Position numbers and translations under genes: made by a program | Part shown: positions 9,762-18,199 of the stretch, in pieces | Position numbering within the stretch: position 1 is the stretch's first letter | How the letters are laid out: every line of letters begins with the position of its first letter | DNA from: Paramacrobiotus richtersi | Lineage: Eukaryota > Tardigrada > Eutardigrada > Parachela > Macrobiotidae | DNA: 21,497 nucleotides | Assembly (NCBI GenBank): GCA_034698045.1 | Contig: JAQGAU010001092.1 | Span: forward strand, 1-21,497 | Reading direction: 5' to 3' | Notes under the pieces: model-generated | What the model saw: only the letters and a program-made list of their open reading frames with translations | The model's database searches: none | What the model was told of the DNA's origin: nothing

Positions 9762-10210
9762 GAGTTTCGGCGCATCATGTCAGTACAGTACTTGAAACGG
9801 ATGCCCTCGTCTTCGCTGTAGACTGCATCAGTCACAGAATGCTTCGATCAGATTTCTTTCGAGAACACTTTATTGTGAACTGTGTGGCGGTAGTTACCGG
9901 GTACACTGGTCAGCAAAAATCAAAAAAATTAGTGAAGTGCAACAGATATCATGCACTTTAGTCCTGCAAACTGTGCAAGGCTGTGATCGAATTTCGTTAG
10001 AATCTGCCACCGTTTTTCACAATACCTAACTCGCATGCTTTGTAGACCGTTCACAAGCAAGTGGCTTGCAGCTACGTGCAATTTACCGTAAATTCAGCGG
10101 GGGTTTCTCTCCAAACGATAAACTATCTAAAAGATTCAGATTTTAGAAACAAAACTGTATCACAAGATTGATATGTTTAAACTGTGTTTTAAGAGAAACC
10201 CACTGCACAC
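9762..10210. repeat. Duplicated non-coding block (copy 1)
   Basis: Homologous along its length to 14240-14690. Shared runs include GTTAG with ATCTGCCACCGTTTTTCACA, AAGTGCAACAGATATCA, CTTCGATCAGAT and AAACTGTATCACA. In the second location it lies just upstream of gene A. Here no gene A-like exon remains next to it; retroelement relic copy 2 abuts it instead. It records an older duplication of the array. Confidence 0.75.
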
Positions 10211-10645
10211 ACATATGTATTTCACGTAGAGCGCATCGTTCGTTCGCAGCAATAAGTGCATCGTTCTGAACAAAATTCAGTCTTCAGGCTGACATTTTAA
10301 GCCGAAATATTTTAAGGTTTAATTAGAAGGGTGTTGTTGGGCTGCTTCTAATTTCGAGCATAACAATCCTCACCGATGCGTCCAGCACAGCTTTAGGCCC
10401 GTTTAATCATAGGACAATCGTTACAAACAACAATCCGACGAGATGTTTATTACAGGTCTTCTTGCACATGCCACGAGGAAATAAAACTGTTCGTGTATAT
10501 TTTAAATGGAGGTTGAAGACAGCAGACAATGCAGCACCATAATAGTACTATAACTGTTACACACAAAAATCCATTTGATAAGTCAAGTACAGACTGTACA
10601 GGTCACACAAAAACAGCACATACATCGGTTCCAGTATCATGCAAA
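10211..10645. other. Probable 3' flank of the LINE relic, otherwise nothing seen
   Basis: The right-hand part follows the stop codon of the LINE-like frame on the minus strand and is probably its 3' UTR. No poly-A tail or target-site duplication could be assigned. The rest holds no recognisable feature. Confidence 0.35.
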
Positions 10646-11330
10646 TTACACGACATCATCCGAATCAGCAATAAGCTCACCATGCGGGCTCAGCGCAGAC
10701 TTCTTAGTCTCGGTGAGCACCAGCCCCCGTACCGGTAGGTGCAGTGGGCAGTGAAAGAGGGTATGGGCCTTGCATCCTCTGGAACGTGGCAGTGCTCGCA
10801 TAACCTATCGTCCATGTCCAGTTCATCCCAGCGCCCGGTTTTGATGAGTAGATACTGACATCCGCTTAGCAGCTTCAGTTGGGATCTGGATCTACCCAGA
10901 TAAGGTAGAAGCTGCCGTACATAAAAAGCGAGCTAAGGTTTAGGATGCACCCGCAACAAAAGAGAAAGCTTCCTTCGACCGGGGGCGTTATTCGCGCGCA
11001 CGCGAGTTAACAGATCCACAGTCAACTGTTACGTCGCCTTGTGTACGATGTCGACACAAGACATCATGGACAGCATTTGTTCCATCGCGATTACATCGCC
11101 TAACCGAAATTCTAATACATGCTGCACGGGCAGTAGTCCTCGGCGCAAAAGGTCTGTTTTCCGTGTGTGCGCTATTCGCATCAGCTCTGCAAGAACCATC
11201 CGTACGAGATTATCCTACATTGGCCTACATCCATTGCGATATCGAACACCATCGCTTTGCCGCCGTGCCTGCCGACGGTATTCAACCTTGCTTTCGGCAG
11301 TGATCGATCGACTGTGGCTTACAGCAGTAT
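10646..11330 (-). mobile_element. Decayed LINE-like retrotransposon ORF, C-terminal part
   Basis: One minus-strand frame runs from about 11330 to 10775 with three nonsense codons. It includes NLVRMVLAELMRIAHTRK, LLTRVRANNAPGRRKL and QLKLLSGCQYLLIKTGRWDE. It ends with RLCEHCHVPED, changes frame near 10775, and continues as CKAHTLFHCPLH to a TAA at 10648-10646. CxxC followed by HTLFHC fits the CCHC-type knuckle that follows reverse transcriptase in many non-LTR elements. It is clearly inactive. A T-rich tract on the plus strand sits at about 11335-11360. Confidence 0.6.
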
Positions 11331-11360
11331 CTTGCTTTTTTTTTCTCTTTTTGTCTTATG

Positions 11361-11686
11361 GCTCCACTGTTGTAATTATTGTTTGCGGTTTTTTGTGTTT
11401 GTCATTTTGTGGTCTGTTGTTTCGGGCTGCTCGTTTGCAGACATGTAAACTGCAAACCGGGTCACTGACTACATAGCCAACAGAACATACGGAGTAAACG
11501 ATACATTCTCCGGGATGACATTTATCAATGTTAGCATTAATAAAGAAGTTTTTCTAGGTTACCAAAGCAGTGTGGCGCGGATTATTGCCAATACATGTTA
11601 ACTGCGGCAAAGCAACTGTACAATTACCGTTTCTTGACTTGTTCTCACCATTCAGCCTGCAATGTGTCCGCCACACTCGCGTTACG
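11361..11686. other. No gene seen; flank of the LRR2 pseudogene
   Basis: Apart from a C/T-rich segment there is no supported feature. It lies downstream of LRR2 on the gene strand. Confidence 0.35.
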
Positions 11687-12213
11687 TCAGGGTGGTTCAC
11701 ATGACATTGTGTCCACATCGAAGTCATTACCTACAAGAAAGTACAGTGCTGGTCGTTTATTAAAAGCCCAAAATGATAGTAACCAAGGACCAGCGAGATT
11801 TTGCTGCGACAACACTGTTTCTTACAATAATCGTAATCGGATAGCTGGGCAATATCGGTCAAGTTGCCATCTTTGACGCATGGACTGGTACACTTCGATG
11901 TGCGGCTGACAAACGTGGTCTCACAGTAATCTTCTCTGTCAGTCTGTCCGCAGAACACCCGCAACTCGGAACTGGTCCGCTTTGCGACCTGGAACAGCGG
12001 CACCAAGGAGCAGCATCTTCAAAGGCTGTCTGTGGAACAAAGACGATTGTAAATCAGTTCCACCAGCATGGACTCCTCCTGCCAAGTAGCCACAACATCT
12101 GCACCAATGCTTCACAGTCTGTTCGATTCGAGATTGATGTCACGCAGTGCAGGAAACGAAACTGGCGGACTGACATACATTTTGTCGATTCTATTGCGCG
12201 TCATCCAAATATG
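11687..12213 (-). pseudogene. LRR pseudogene retaining exons 2 and 3 only (LRR2)
   Basis: Exon 2 (12213-11826) is 388 nt, exactly the length of LRR1 exon 2, with the same acceptor (TTTTGTAG) and donor (TTATT|GTAAG). Exon 3 (11730-11687) follows TTCTTGTAG and encodes NDFDVDTMSCEPP. Two in-frame TGA codons interrupt exon 2. One at 12114-12112 replaces the Gln of NRLQSI; one at 12021-12019 replaces a Cys of the C-terminal cap (SLCRCC in LRR1). No exon 1 is found in the adjoining DNA; a foldback element begins 39 bp upstream. The exact exon length and intact splice sites suggest decay after a recent duplication. The intron is 95 nt against 741 nt in LRR1. Confidence 0.85.
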
Positions 12214-12251
12214 CTACAAAAATAAACCATATACTTGAAGTAGTCATCATG

Positions 12252-12642
12252 GGCTCCGTTGTCCACTGAGCTTTTCATCAGACAATGAAGAAACTTCGGA
12301 AGACAATTCTGAATGAGAAAGTTTTCCCGGTTAGGGAAATCGAATTTGCGAAATAAAATCGACGTATTTTCGTCTAGAAGGACTAGCAACTGAAATACAT
12401 ATTAAGAAAACACGAAAATTAATGCAGAAATCCAAAAAAACACTTTTCAAAAGTGTTTCTCGAGATTTATTTAATCATTTTGAACGTATTCAAAATTTGT
12501 TCCAGTTGTTAGTCTTTCTGGACAAAAGACGTCGACTGTCGTCTCGCAACTCGCAAGCCCAAATCGAGAAAACTTTCAAATTCAGAGTTGTCTTCCAACG
12601 TTTTTTCATTGTCTGAGGAATACCTCAGTGGACAATGGAGCC
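12252..12642. repeat. Large imperfect foldback (about 140-bp arms)
   Basis: 12252-12391 matches the reverse complement of 12502-12642 (GGCTCC(G/A)TTGTCCACTGAG at the outer ends). The centre is a perfect 10-bp-arm hairpin, AAACACTTTT C AAAAGTGTTT, at 12438-12458. Its midpoint coincides with that of the large arms, so this is one structure. Both arms encode a CPL(S/R)(F/Y)SSDNE acidic stretch, read toward the centre, so a coding piece of an element was duplicated head to head. Confidence 0.8.
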
Positions 12643-12644
12643 AG

Positions 12645-12735
12645 AGAGGATCGCGGCACACCATTGTGCAGCTATATGCCTTGCGCATGCGGCCGTTATG
12701 TAGAGCTAATTTTAAACTTGCTGATAGCGCAAAAA
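12645..12735 (-). mobile_element. Repeated mobile-element protein fragment (copy 2)
   Basis: Partner of 8516-8610. On minus it reads RMRKAYSCTMVCRDP and then runs in the same open frame into the right arm of the foldback (CPLRYSSDNEK). In this copy the fragment and the foldback arm therefore belong to one former protein. Confidence 0.45.
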
Positions 12736-13229
12736 AACCATGTATTTTGGGCACAGTGTTGTCTGCTAGCAGTTCCCTTAAGTAACTAAAACATTCGATT
12801 CGTTCACAAAAACAGGGTCGACAAAAACTCGCTCTCGAAATCGTGTTAGTACAACCGTCTATCGAATATCTCTTGTGTCAGCGTACGATGCTGGCTCTTC
12901 CTTGTTCTCTGTTTTCGACTGGAGCAACCGCTCCAGATGTGTTCTGCCCTTACGAGTAACGATATCCTTTATTCGTGTGTGTTTTTTCCGTCTCCAGACA
13001 GGCGCCAGAGACTGTAGGTCTTGGTAAATAGAGCGTATTCGCTCGTGCATTACAGCACGCTTGCACGGTGCATCTCATGCCAGATGCATAGTCATGGTAA
13101 AATTGCAGGAAGGTTGGTTATCATAATATATATTATTTCTAGTTCAAGTGTCACCAAAAATAATAAAGATACATAACTACAGTAACAATAACAAACAAAA
13201 TAGTGGAATGTCTGCGGCTACTGCAAATG
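12736..13229. other. No supported gene
   Basis: It contains a 63-codon minus frame (13050-12859, rich in Arg and Lys, with RRKKHTRIKD) that I do not recognise and cannot support by splicing or homology. Otherwise it is AT-rich DNA. Confidence 0.3.
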
Positions 13230-13370
13230 TAGATACTTTACGGCGAAGTGGTACGGCAAAAAGTCAAAGGTCAACGGCAAAGTCAAAGTTTATACGGCAA
13301 AATAAGCGTCAGGGTAAAGTGGACAAGGCAGAGTGAAAGGCAGAGTCAAAACACCCAAGGCGGAGTTGGG
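13230..13370 (+). repeat. Degenerate minisatellite of ACGGCAAAGTCAAAG-like units
   Basis: Imperfect repeats of (T)ACGGCAAA, GTCAAAG and GGCAGAGT run through the segment. It directly overlaps the 3' end of gene A and lies where the LysM exon of the sister gene B would be. Confidence 0.6.
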
Positions 13371-13894
13371 CGGATAGAGAACGGTACGTAAGGTTCTGAA
13401 ATAGCTTCCATATATTCGCCTGTGCATGGATCACCTGCAGAGAAAACGTATGAGTTGATAATAACAGTATTTCCCTGTTATGTGGTTGAATCTAGTAAAA
13501 TTTTGCGACATTGTAAATTTGTAATCATCTGTTTTTGAAACTTACTGGTGAAGTGGTACATCGGAACTGGCAGAAAAAAACCGGATACAAAAGAGCAGTA
13601 GACATTATTTACATCGCACAAAGTTTTTTCCTCCTTCCAAGCTTGATAGTGATCTTCACAGCAACGTGTGACAGCTACTTTGAGTAAGTCACTCATTGCT
13701 TCATCGCAATCGCTGCATTCAGCCACTATATTTGGTTGGTAGCAGTTGCTGCAGCTCGAAGAGCCGTCCATGGCACACATTCGGCCTGGCGGATCATCTT
13801 CCTGGTACTTGAATACAAGCGAATAATCGCGATGGACAGACTTGCAGTCGACAAAAACGACGGGAAATAGCATGTAGACAATAAAACGAAGCAT
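13346..13894 (-). CDS. Secreted cysteine-rich protein without LysM (gene A)
   Basis: Exon 1 (13894-13546) ends at CACCA|GTAAGT. Exon 2 (13434-13346) follows CTCTGCAG, giving about 145 residues in phase 1. An upstream in-frame ATG at 13909 exists, but gene B has a stop codon in the matching leader. The shared start MLRF(I/T)VYMLF is therefore preferred. The protein has a signal peptide, an acidic segment (YQEDDP), then CSNCYQPN, CSDCDEAMSDLLKVA and RCCEDHYQAWKEEKTLC. About ten cysteines suggest an extracellular disulfide-rich fold. I know no named family. Exon 2 encodes SDPCTGEYMEAISEPYVP and then runs to a stop where B has a donor and a LysM exon, so A lacks the domain. The role is unknown. 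Confidence 0.6.
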
Positions 13895-13967
13895 TTTCCA
13901 GTTAGGCATTACTCTAATGAGATCAAGTCAAACAAAGATATGACAGTGGATTAACGCATCGGAAGGG

Positions 13968-13975
13968 CTTTTAAA
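13968..13975 (-). promoter_or_regulatory. TATA-like core promoter of gene A
   Basis: TTTAAAAG on the minus strand, about 75 nt before the start codon, at the same place as TTTATAAG of gene B. The intervening 5' UTR is conserved between A and B (CATATCTTTGTTTGACT). Confidence 0.5.
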
Positions 13976-14239
13976 CGATTTTGCAGTGCATAGTCAAGCC
14001 GAATACTGAAATGCGGATAGCAAACCTACCGGAACGAATAAGTCAGCAAATTCTCCAACAGTCAGCTAGAAATACTGTAAGTGGATGCATCGTGTCAGTC
14101 GCTTATTCAGGATTACCGCCCTTGACAGAATCGCAGAAAACCTATCAGAAAAAAATGCTAGCATCAACGAATCATACCGAAGAAACACTTGAGTTTTTAA
14201 CGCTATTCTGGTCAACAGGCAATATACCCTTGACCAATT
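13976..14239. repeat. 5' flank of gene A, duplicated upstream of gene B
   Basis: Strongly similar to 16504-16760 (shared GTGGATGCATCGTGTCAGTC, TTATTCAGGATTACC, GCATCAACGAATC and ACCGAAGAAACACTT). It shows that the duplication giving A and B included the whole promoter region. A 96-codon plus-strand frame in A is not kept in B, so the block is not coding. Confidence 0.8.
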
Positions 14240-14690
14240 TCGCCGTGCCGTGTCAGTACATACGTACTTAAAACGGATGGCTTTTCCTGCGCTACAGACT
14301 ACAGTAATGAAAGAATACTTCGATCAGATGTTGTTCGCGAACACTCGCGTTGTGTGGTGGTAGTTACCCGACACTCGGGTCAGCAAAAAATTCAAAATTA
14401 GAAGTGCAACAGATATCAGCAATTTGGTAATGCAAATTTCAAACTGTGCAAAGCTACAAGTTTTGTTAGCATCTGCCACCGTTTTTCACAAGACATAACT
14501 CATATAATGTTGTGCTTTGTAAACTTGTCGCATATCGCCAGCAACATGTTACATGGTTTACTGTAAATTCACCGTGTGCATTGCTCAGAGCGACAAACTA
14601 TCTAAAAAACTTAGTAGCAAAACTGTATCACAGTATGTCTGTTATCAAACTGCGTTTTAAGAAACTCCACGGACAGTGCGCCAGTAGCCG
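14240..14690. repeat. Duplicated non-coding block (copy 2)
   Basis: Partner of 9762-10210, in the same orientation. It sits directly behind the A/B-type flank, so the ancestral unit was probably gene, flank and block together. Confidence 0.75.
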
Positions 14691-15092
14691 GCAGATATGT
14701 TTACCTGTTAAGCGTGTACAGATATACACAGTAGCTGCCGATCGCTCTCAAGGAGTGCACCTTAATTCGTGGGTACCAGCTACAGCAACGGCACGTATTA
14801 CAGTCAGACGAACAGGGGTTTATTTGGTATAATAAATCTGGTTGGCAAAGGCCACCATACAAAACAAAGGTGGAAAGTCACATGAAGATATGCTACGAGA
14901 CAACGTGTCAAAAATGCAACCAGCATCACCAGCTCGGTTATTTCGAGAAACAGACGGCAAATATATGTACTTGTCAAACTCCGTTCTTAACTAGCATTCT
15001 GAATTATACAAAATTTAATCTCTTTTCGCCTGTACATATCCTCGTGTCGCTATATTCAACACACAGTTAGACACTAAAAAACAGAAACACAC
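14691..15092. other. No supported gene
   Basis: Only short frames on either strand. A plus frame (14870-15070) has CETTCQKCN- and CTCQ-like Cys clusters, but no splice signals or homology support it. Confidence 0.3.
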
Positions 15093-15319
15093 CTGCCATT
15101 TAATACTATTATATAGAAGGCAACCAGCGAAGAAATCAACAACCACGTAGCGCTGGCATTGTAGATAAAGTACACTGGCCACTGTAGAATATTTGACGTC
15201 GTCCACTCGCTGGAAAGCAGGTTATCGCCGATGGTTATATTATGTGGCGTTTTTGTTATCGCAGCTTTGCCCGTTCGGTTGCTATAATTCTTGTATGCTG
15301 TATCTATAATACCAAGGAC
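15093..15319 (-). CDS. Candidate exon of a glycosylated membrane protein
   Basis: Open on minus from GTCCTTGG (after AAAAG, a poor acceptor) to AATGGCAG|GTGTGT (a fair donor). The 75 codons include four N-glycosylation sequons (NYS, NRT, NIT, NAS) and a hydrophobic segment (ATWLLISSLVAFYIIVL) that could cross a membrane. The sequence has coding character, but I recognise no family and find no partner exons. It might be an orphan exon left by rearrangement between genes A and B, or chance. Confidence 0.3.
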
Positions 15320-15723
15320 CTTTTCATCGGAAGGTACGTTTTACATTTTTTCACACATTTAAACCGCAAGAAATATCGCTTTTGGCTAGTCGTGCTTGTG
15401 GCTCATAGTAGTCTGGCCGTGACCTTTCCGAAACATTGAGCGTTTTGTATTCTTTTGCTGCTGCTTAATTGGTATTTAATGGCTAGTTAATTGCTTTTAC
15501 TGATCTGTGTCCCTTTACAAGCGGACCCATTCTTACACTAGAAAAATAAAGCATCAACAAAATCTCAGTACTTCTGTGTCGTCCGCTTAATGGAGCCCAG
15601 CAAGGATATCAGTATATCACTGTTAGTGCATGTATATCAGCGCTGAAATGTCAGAGCTTTGCCTTATCATGGACGTGGGTGTTCAAAACATACATCGACT
15701 AAAAAGCAGTAAACGTGCACGCC
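15320..15723. other. 3' flank of gene B, no feature seen
   Basis: No coding or repeat content recognised. A clear AATAAA was not found close to the gene B stop on the minus strand. Confidence 0.35.
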
Positions 15724-16416
15724 CTACACCGGCCAGGAAATTGTAAGGTTCTGGCCAAGATAAATCAAATTCGGATTGTCAATGCGGTTGTCGGCGACGA
15801 TTTGCTTTACAGTCGTTTCAAATCTTTCGGCGAGGCTCGAAAGCGCGTCTCCAGCTTGCACGATATACCCGCCTAAAAATGCACAGTAAGTACTAGTCGC
15901 GGCTTTGTGTAAAGGAGCGCCTACCTCGAAGTGACCGTGGTACGTATGGCACTGGGATACTGCGCATATCTTCGCCTGTGCCGCGAGGCGGCCGGCCGCT
16001 AATACAACTGGTTACAGCTGCCTTCAGAACCTCGAGTAAAACTTGCTGGTAAAGAGGTAATATATTGGAAGAATCGCTGGAACTGGCAGGATGGAAATGT
16101 CTAACTCCGAAGTAGCACAGTACAAGTCATTTATAACGCACAAAGGTTTCTTCTCCTTCCAGGCTTGGAAGTGATCTTCACAGCAGCGTGACAAAGCTAC
16201 TTTGAGTTTGTCGCTCGTTGTTTCGTCGCAGTCGCCGCATCTGACCATTGTATAGTCTGGTTTGTAGCAGTGGCTGCATCTCGACGCGCCTTCATTTGAA
16301 CAATAACCTTGAGGATCATCTTCTTGCTCGTTTAATAAAAGTGAATAAGCACGACTGATGGATTTGCAGTTGACCAAAAAGGCGGAGAACAACATGTAGA
16401 CAGTAAAACGAAGCAT
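15724..16416 (-). CDS. Secreted cysteine-rich protein with C-terminal LysM domain (gene B)
   Basis: Exon 1 (16416-16047) parallels gene A: signal peptide MLRFTVYMLFSAFLVNC, YCSNEGASRCSHCYKP, CGDCDETTSDKLKVALSRCC and ending LFT. The 3' part (15872-15724) encodes a full LysM domain of about 45 residues (GYIVQAGDALSSLAERF, IVADNRIDNPNLIYLGQNL) and a TAG. LysM binds GlcNAc polymers such as chitin or peptidoglycan. The middle is uncertain. A 48-nt GC-AG intron (16046-15999) plus retention of 15924-15873 stays open and gives 214 residues. Alternatively, a 29-nt intron plus splicing of the 52-nt GT-AG intron (15924-15873) keeps the frame shared with A (TGEDMRSIPVPYVPRSLR). The product is probably extracellular. 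Confidence 0.65.
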
Positions 16417-16493
16417 TCTCTAATTAGGCATTACGATATGTGATAAGCTCCAGTCAAACAAAGATATGATTGTGGATTGACGCGTCGGCAGGG

Positions 16494-16503
16494 ACTTATA
16501 AAT
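16494..16503 (-). promoter_or_regulatory. TATA box of gene B
   Basis: ATTTATAAGT on the minus strand, about 80 nt before the start codon. It is aligned with the TTTAAAAG of gene A within a conserved core region. Confidence 0.55.
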
Positions 16504-16760
16504 TACTTTGCAGTACATAGTCAAGTGGAATGTTTAAACGTGGATAGCAGAGCTACCGGTGCGAATAAGTTAGCAAATAGTCTGGCAGTTAGCTGAAAAT
16601 AAGTGGATGCATCGTGTCAGTCCCTTATTCAGGATTACCACCGCTGTTAAAACCGCATGAAACCTCTAAGAAAAATGCAAGCATCAACGAATCGTACCGA
16701 AGAAACACTTAAGGTTTTAACGCTACTCTGGCCAACTGCCCATATACTGTGCCCTTGAAC
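16504..16760. repeat. 5' flank of gene B, duplicate of the gene A flank
   Basis: Partner of 13976-14239. The similarity stops near 16760, so the further block at 14240-14690 is not present behind gene B. Confidence 0.8.
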
Positions 16761-17683
16761 ATATCCACATGGTCCAGTTCTTGTACCCTGTTTCGGAGAT
16801 CTTTTATAAATGCCGCCTATAGCTAGTCAACACATTCACCATTAAAACTCTGTTGTGTCTGTTTTATTGTTTCAGTTACTTTGAGTTATGTGTAATGTGC
16901 GTATTCGGCACCATTAGCTTAAGCGGTACACTGCTGCCGTAGATTGTTTCTGCGTAGAAATGTCGATAACTCCCCACATTAGGTTAAACTTAATATTTAC
17001 AATCGGAAGTAATCATTTTCAGGATTATCAGTGCATCATTTCCTGCGCTGTATACGAATCTCGAAGCGCGGAAATAAAAAACAACCTGCTTACCATAATA
17101 AAGCGCTCTTTTTGACCGTTGATCAGGCCCGTAGGGTGCTTCAGATTTATTTGGTGAACTCTTGTACCGTACTCACAAGGTTAAAGCTGCTGATTTAAGC
17201 ACCCAGAGGTGTAGTATATCAACGTAATTCAGTTGTACTGAATTTTGTGTTTTCTGTGAATTCTGTATGTATTTATGTATACGCTTCGGTGTTATATATA
17301 CGTCAATTAAAATCACTTTGCAACTAATGGACCATTTCGTTTGCTTAACCGCTTGCATTTGTTTCTCGCTGACTAAGCTTCGATCCCTTGCAGAAGCGCA
17401 AAGATCAGTAAAACAGACTTAAGTAGTAGTTACTGTAGCAAGGATACGAACTACATAGCCTAAATGTCTGGGAAAGGTCTCACGGACAGAGTACGCAAAC
17501 CAAACAGCTAAAGGCGATTAGTCACATTGGTTGCTTCAGTCATCGAAACTGAGAAAACACATACATTATCTGAAAAATAATGCTTCCTGTACTGCAGATA
17601 CGCAGCTTAGGCCTCTTAGAGCTAAAAAACGTAAAATGATTAAGCATGCTATTAAGCATACTATGTATAATATACGTACAAAT
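16761..17683. other. No supported gene
   Basis: AT-rich DNA. A tRNA A-box-like string (TAGCTTAAGCGG at 16915) has no convincing B box. Short minus frames lack motifs. It separates genes B and C. Confidence 0.35.
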
Positions 17684-17689
17684 TTATTT
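17684..17689 (-). terminator. Poly(A) signal of gene C
   Basis: AATAAA on the minus strand about 60 nt after the gene C stop codon, a normal position for an animal cleavage and polyadenylation signal. Confidence 0.55.
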
Positions 17690-17750
17690 CACCTCTGTAA
17701 TTTTTGATCGATTACAGTACTGAACAGTACATGTATAAGCAACAAGTTCG

Positions 17751-18052
17751 CTAAGTGATTTTCAGATTCTGGTCAGGAAAAATCAGATCCGGTTTGCTAA
17801 TCCCGTTGTCGTCGACGATTTGCTGTACTGATGTATCGAATCTTTCGGCGAGTCCCTGAAGAGTATCTCCGGTTTTTACGACATAATATCCGTCTAAAAT
17901 ACACAACAAGTAGTACAAGATGGTGAACACCTTAGGATTGGTATACAGTACAGGAGCACTTGCCTCGGAAAGAGATTCCCTTTAACAGAGCGTCACTTGA
18001 CGAAACATTCGCTCGACGCCCGTGAGGAATACGTTGAGAGTAATCGTTGTTC
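17751..18052 (-). CDS. LysM-encoding 3' exons of a third family member (gene C), 5' part unresolved
   Basis: The last exon (17893-17751) encodes a LysM domain (GYYVVKTGDTLQGLAERF, IVDDNGISKPDLIFPDQNL) and a TAG. It is clearly related to gene B. A preceding exon ends at 17964 with CCGAG|GCAAGTG, a classic GC donor, across a 70-nt intron ending ATTTTAG. The phase matches B (GISFR-DGYYV against RSLRG-GYIV). Upstream, the same frame stays open as DYSQRIPHGRRANV and SSSDALLKGISFR back to about 18052. A possible acceptor, AATCTAG, lies there. No signal peptide or Cys-rich exon like those of A and B was found further up. It may be truncated or have a very diverged first exon. Confidence 0.55.
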
Positions 18053-18199
18053 CTAGATTATGGCATGCGAAGGTTACTTTTTCGGTTTTCATAAATTTCA
18101 AGAAGAGAAAAACTGCATAAAAATACTTTGGTGAATCTGTAACCAACACAACGAATTGATGAATACCAGAAAAAGATACAAACCCTGTGCACACAGTCT

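Noticed and set aside
11039-11476. 145-codon plus-strand open frame with a hydrophobic C-terminal part
   Set aside because: It largely overlaps the decayed LINE-like frame on the opposite strand and a T-rich tract that yields artificial hydrophobic residues.
12019-12114. TGA recoding (selenocysteine) in LRR2
   Set aside because: One TGA replaces Cys but the other replaces Gln. Exon 1 is also missing, so ordinary pseudogene decay is simpler.
13976-14271. 96-codon plus-strand frame upstream of gene A
   Set aside because: The duplicated flank of gene B does not keep this frame open, so it is a chance frame in promoter DNA.
16905-16975. tRNA gene or tRNA-derived SINE
   Set aside because: TAGCTTAAGCGG fits an A box, but no good B box (GGTTCGAnnCC) follows and no acceptor stem or cloverleaf can be drawn.
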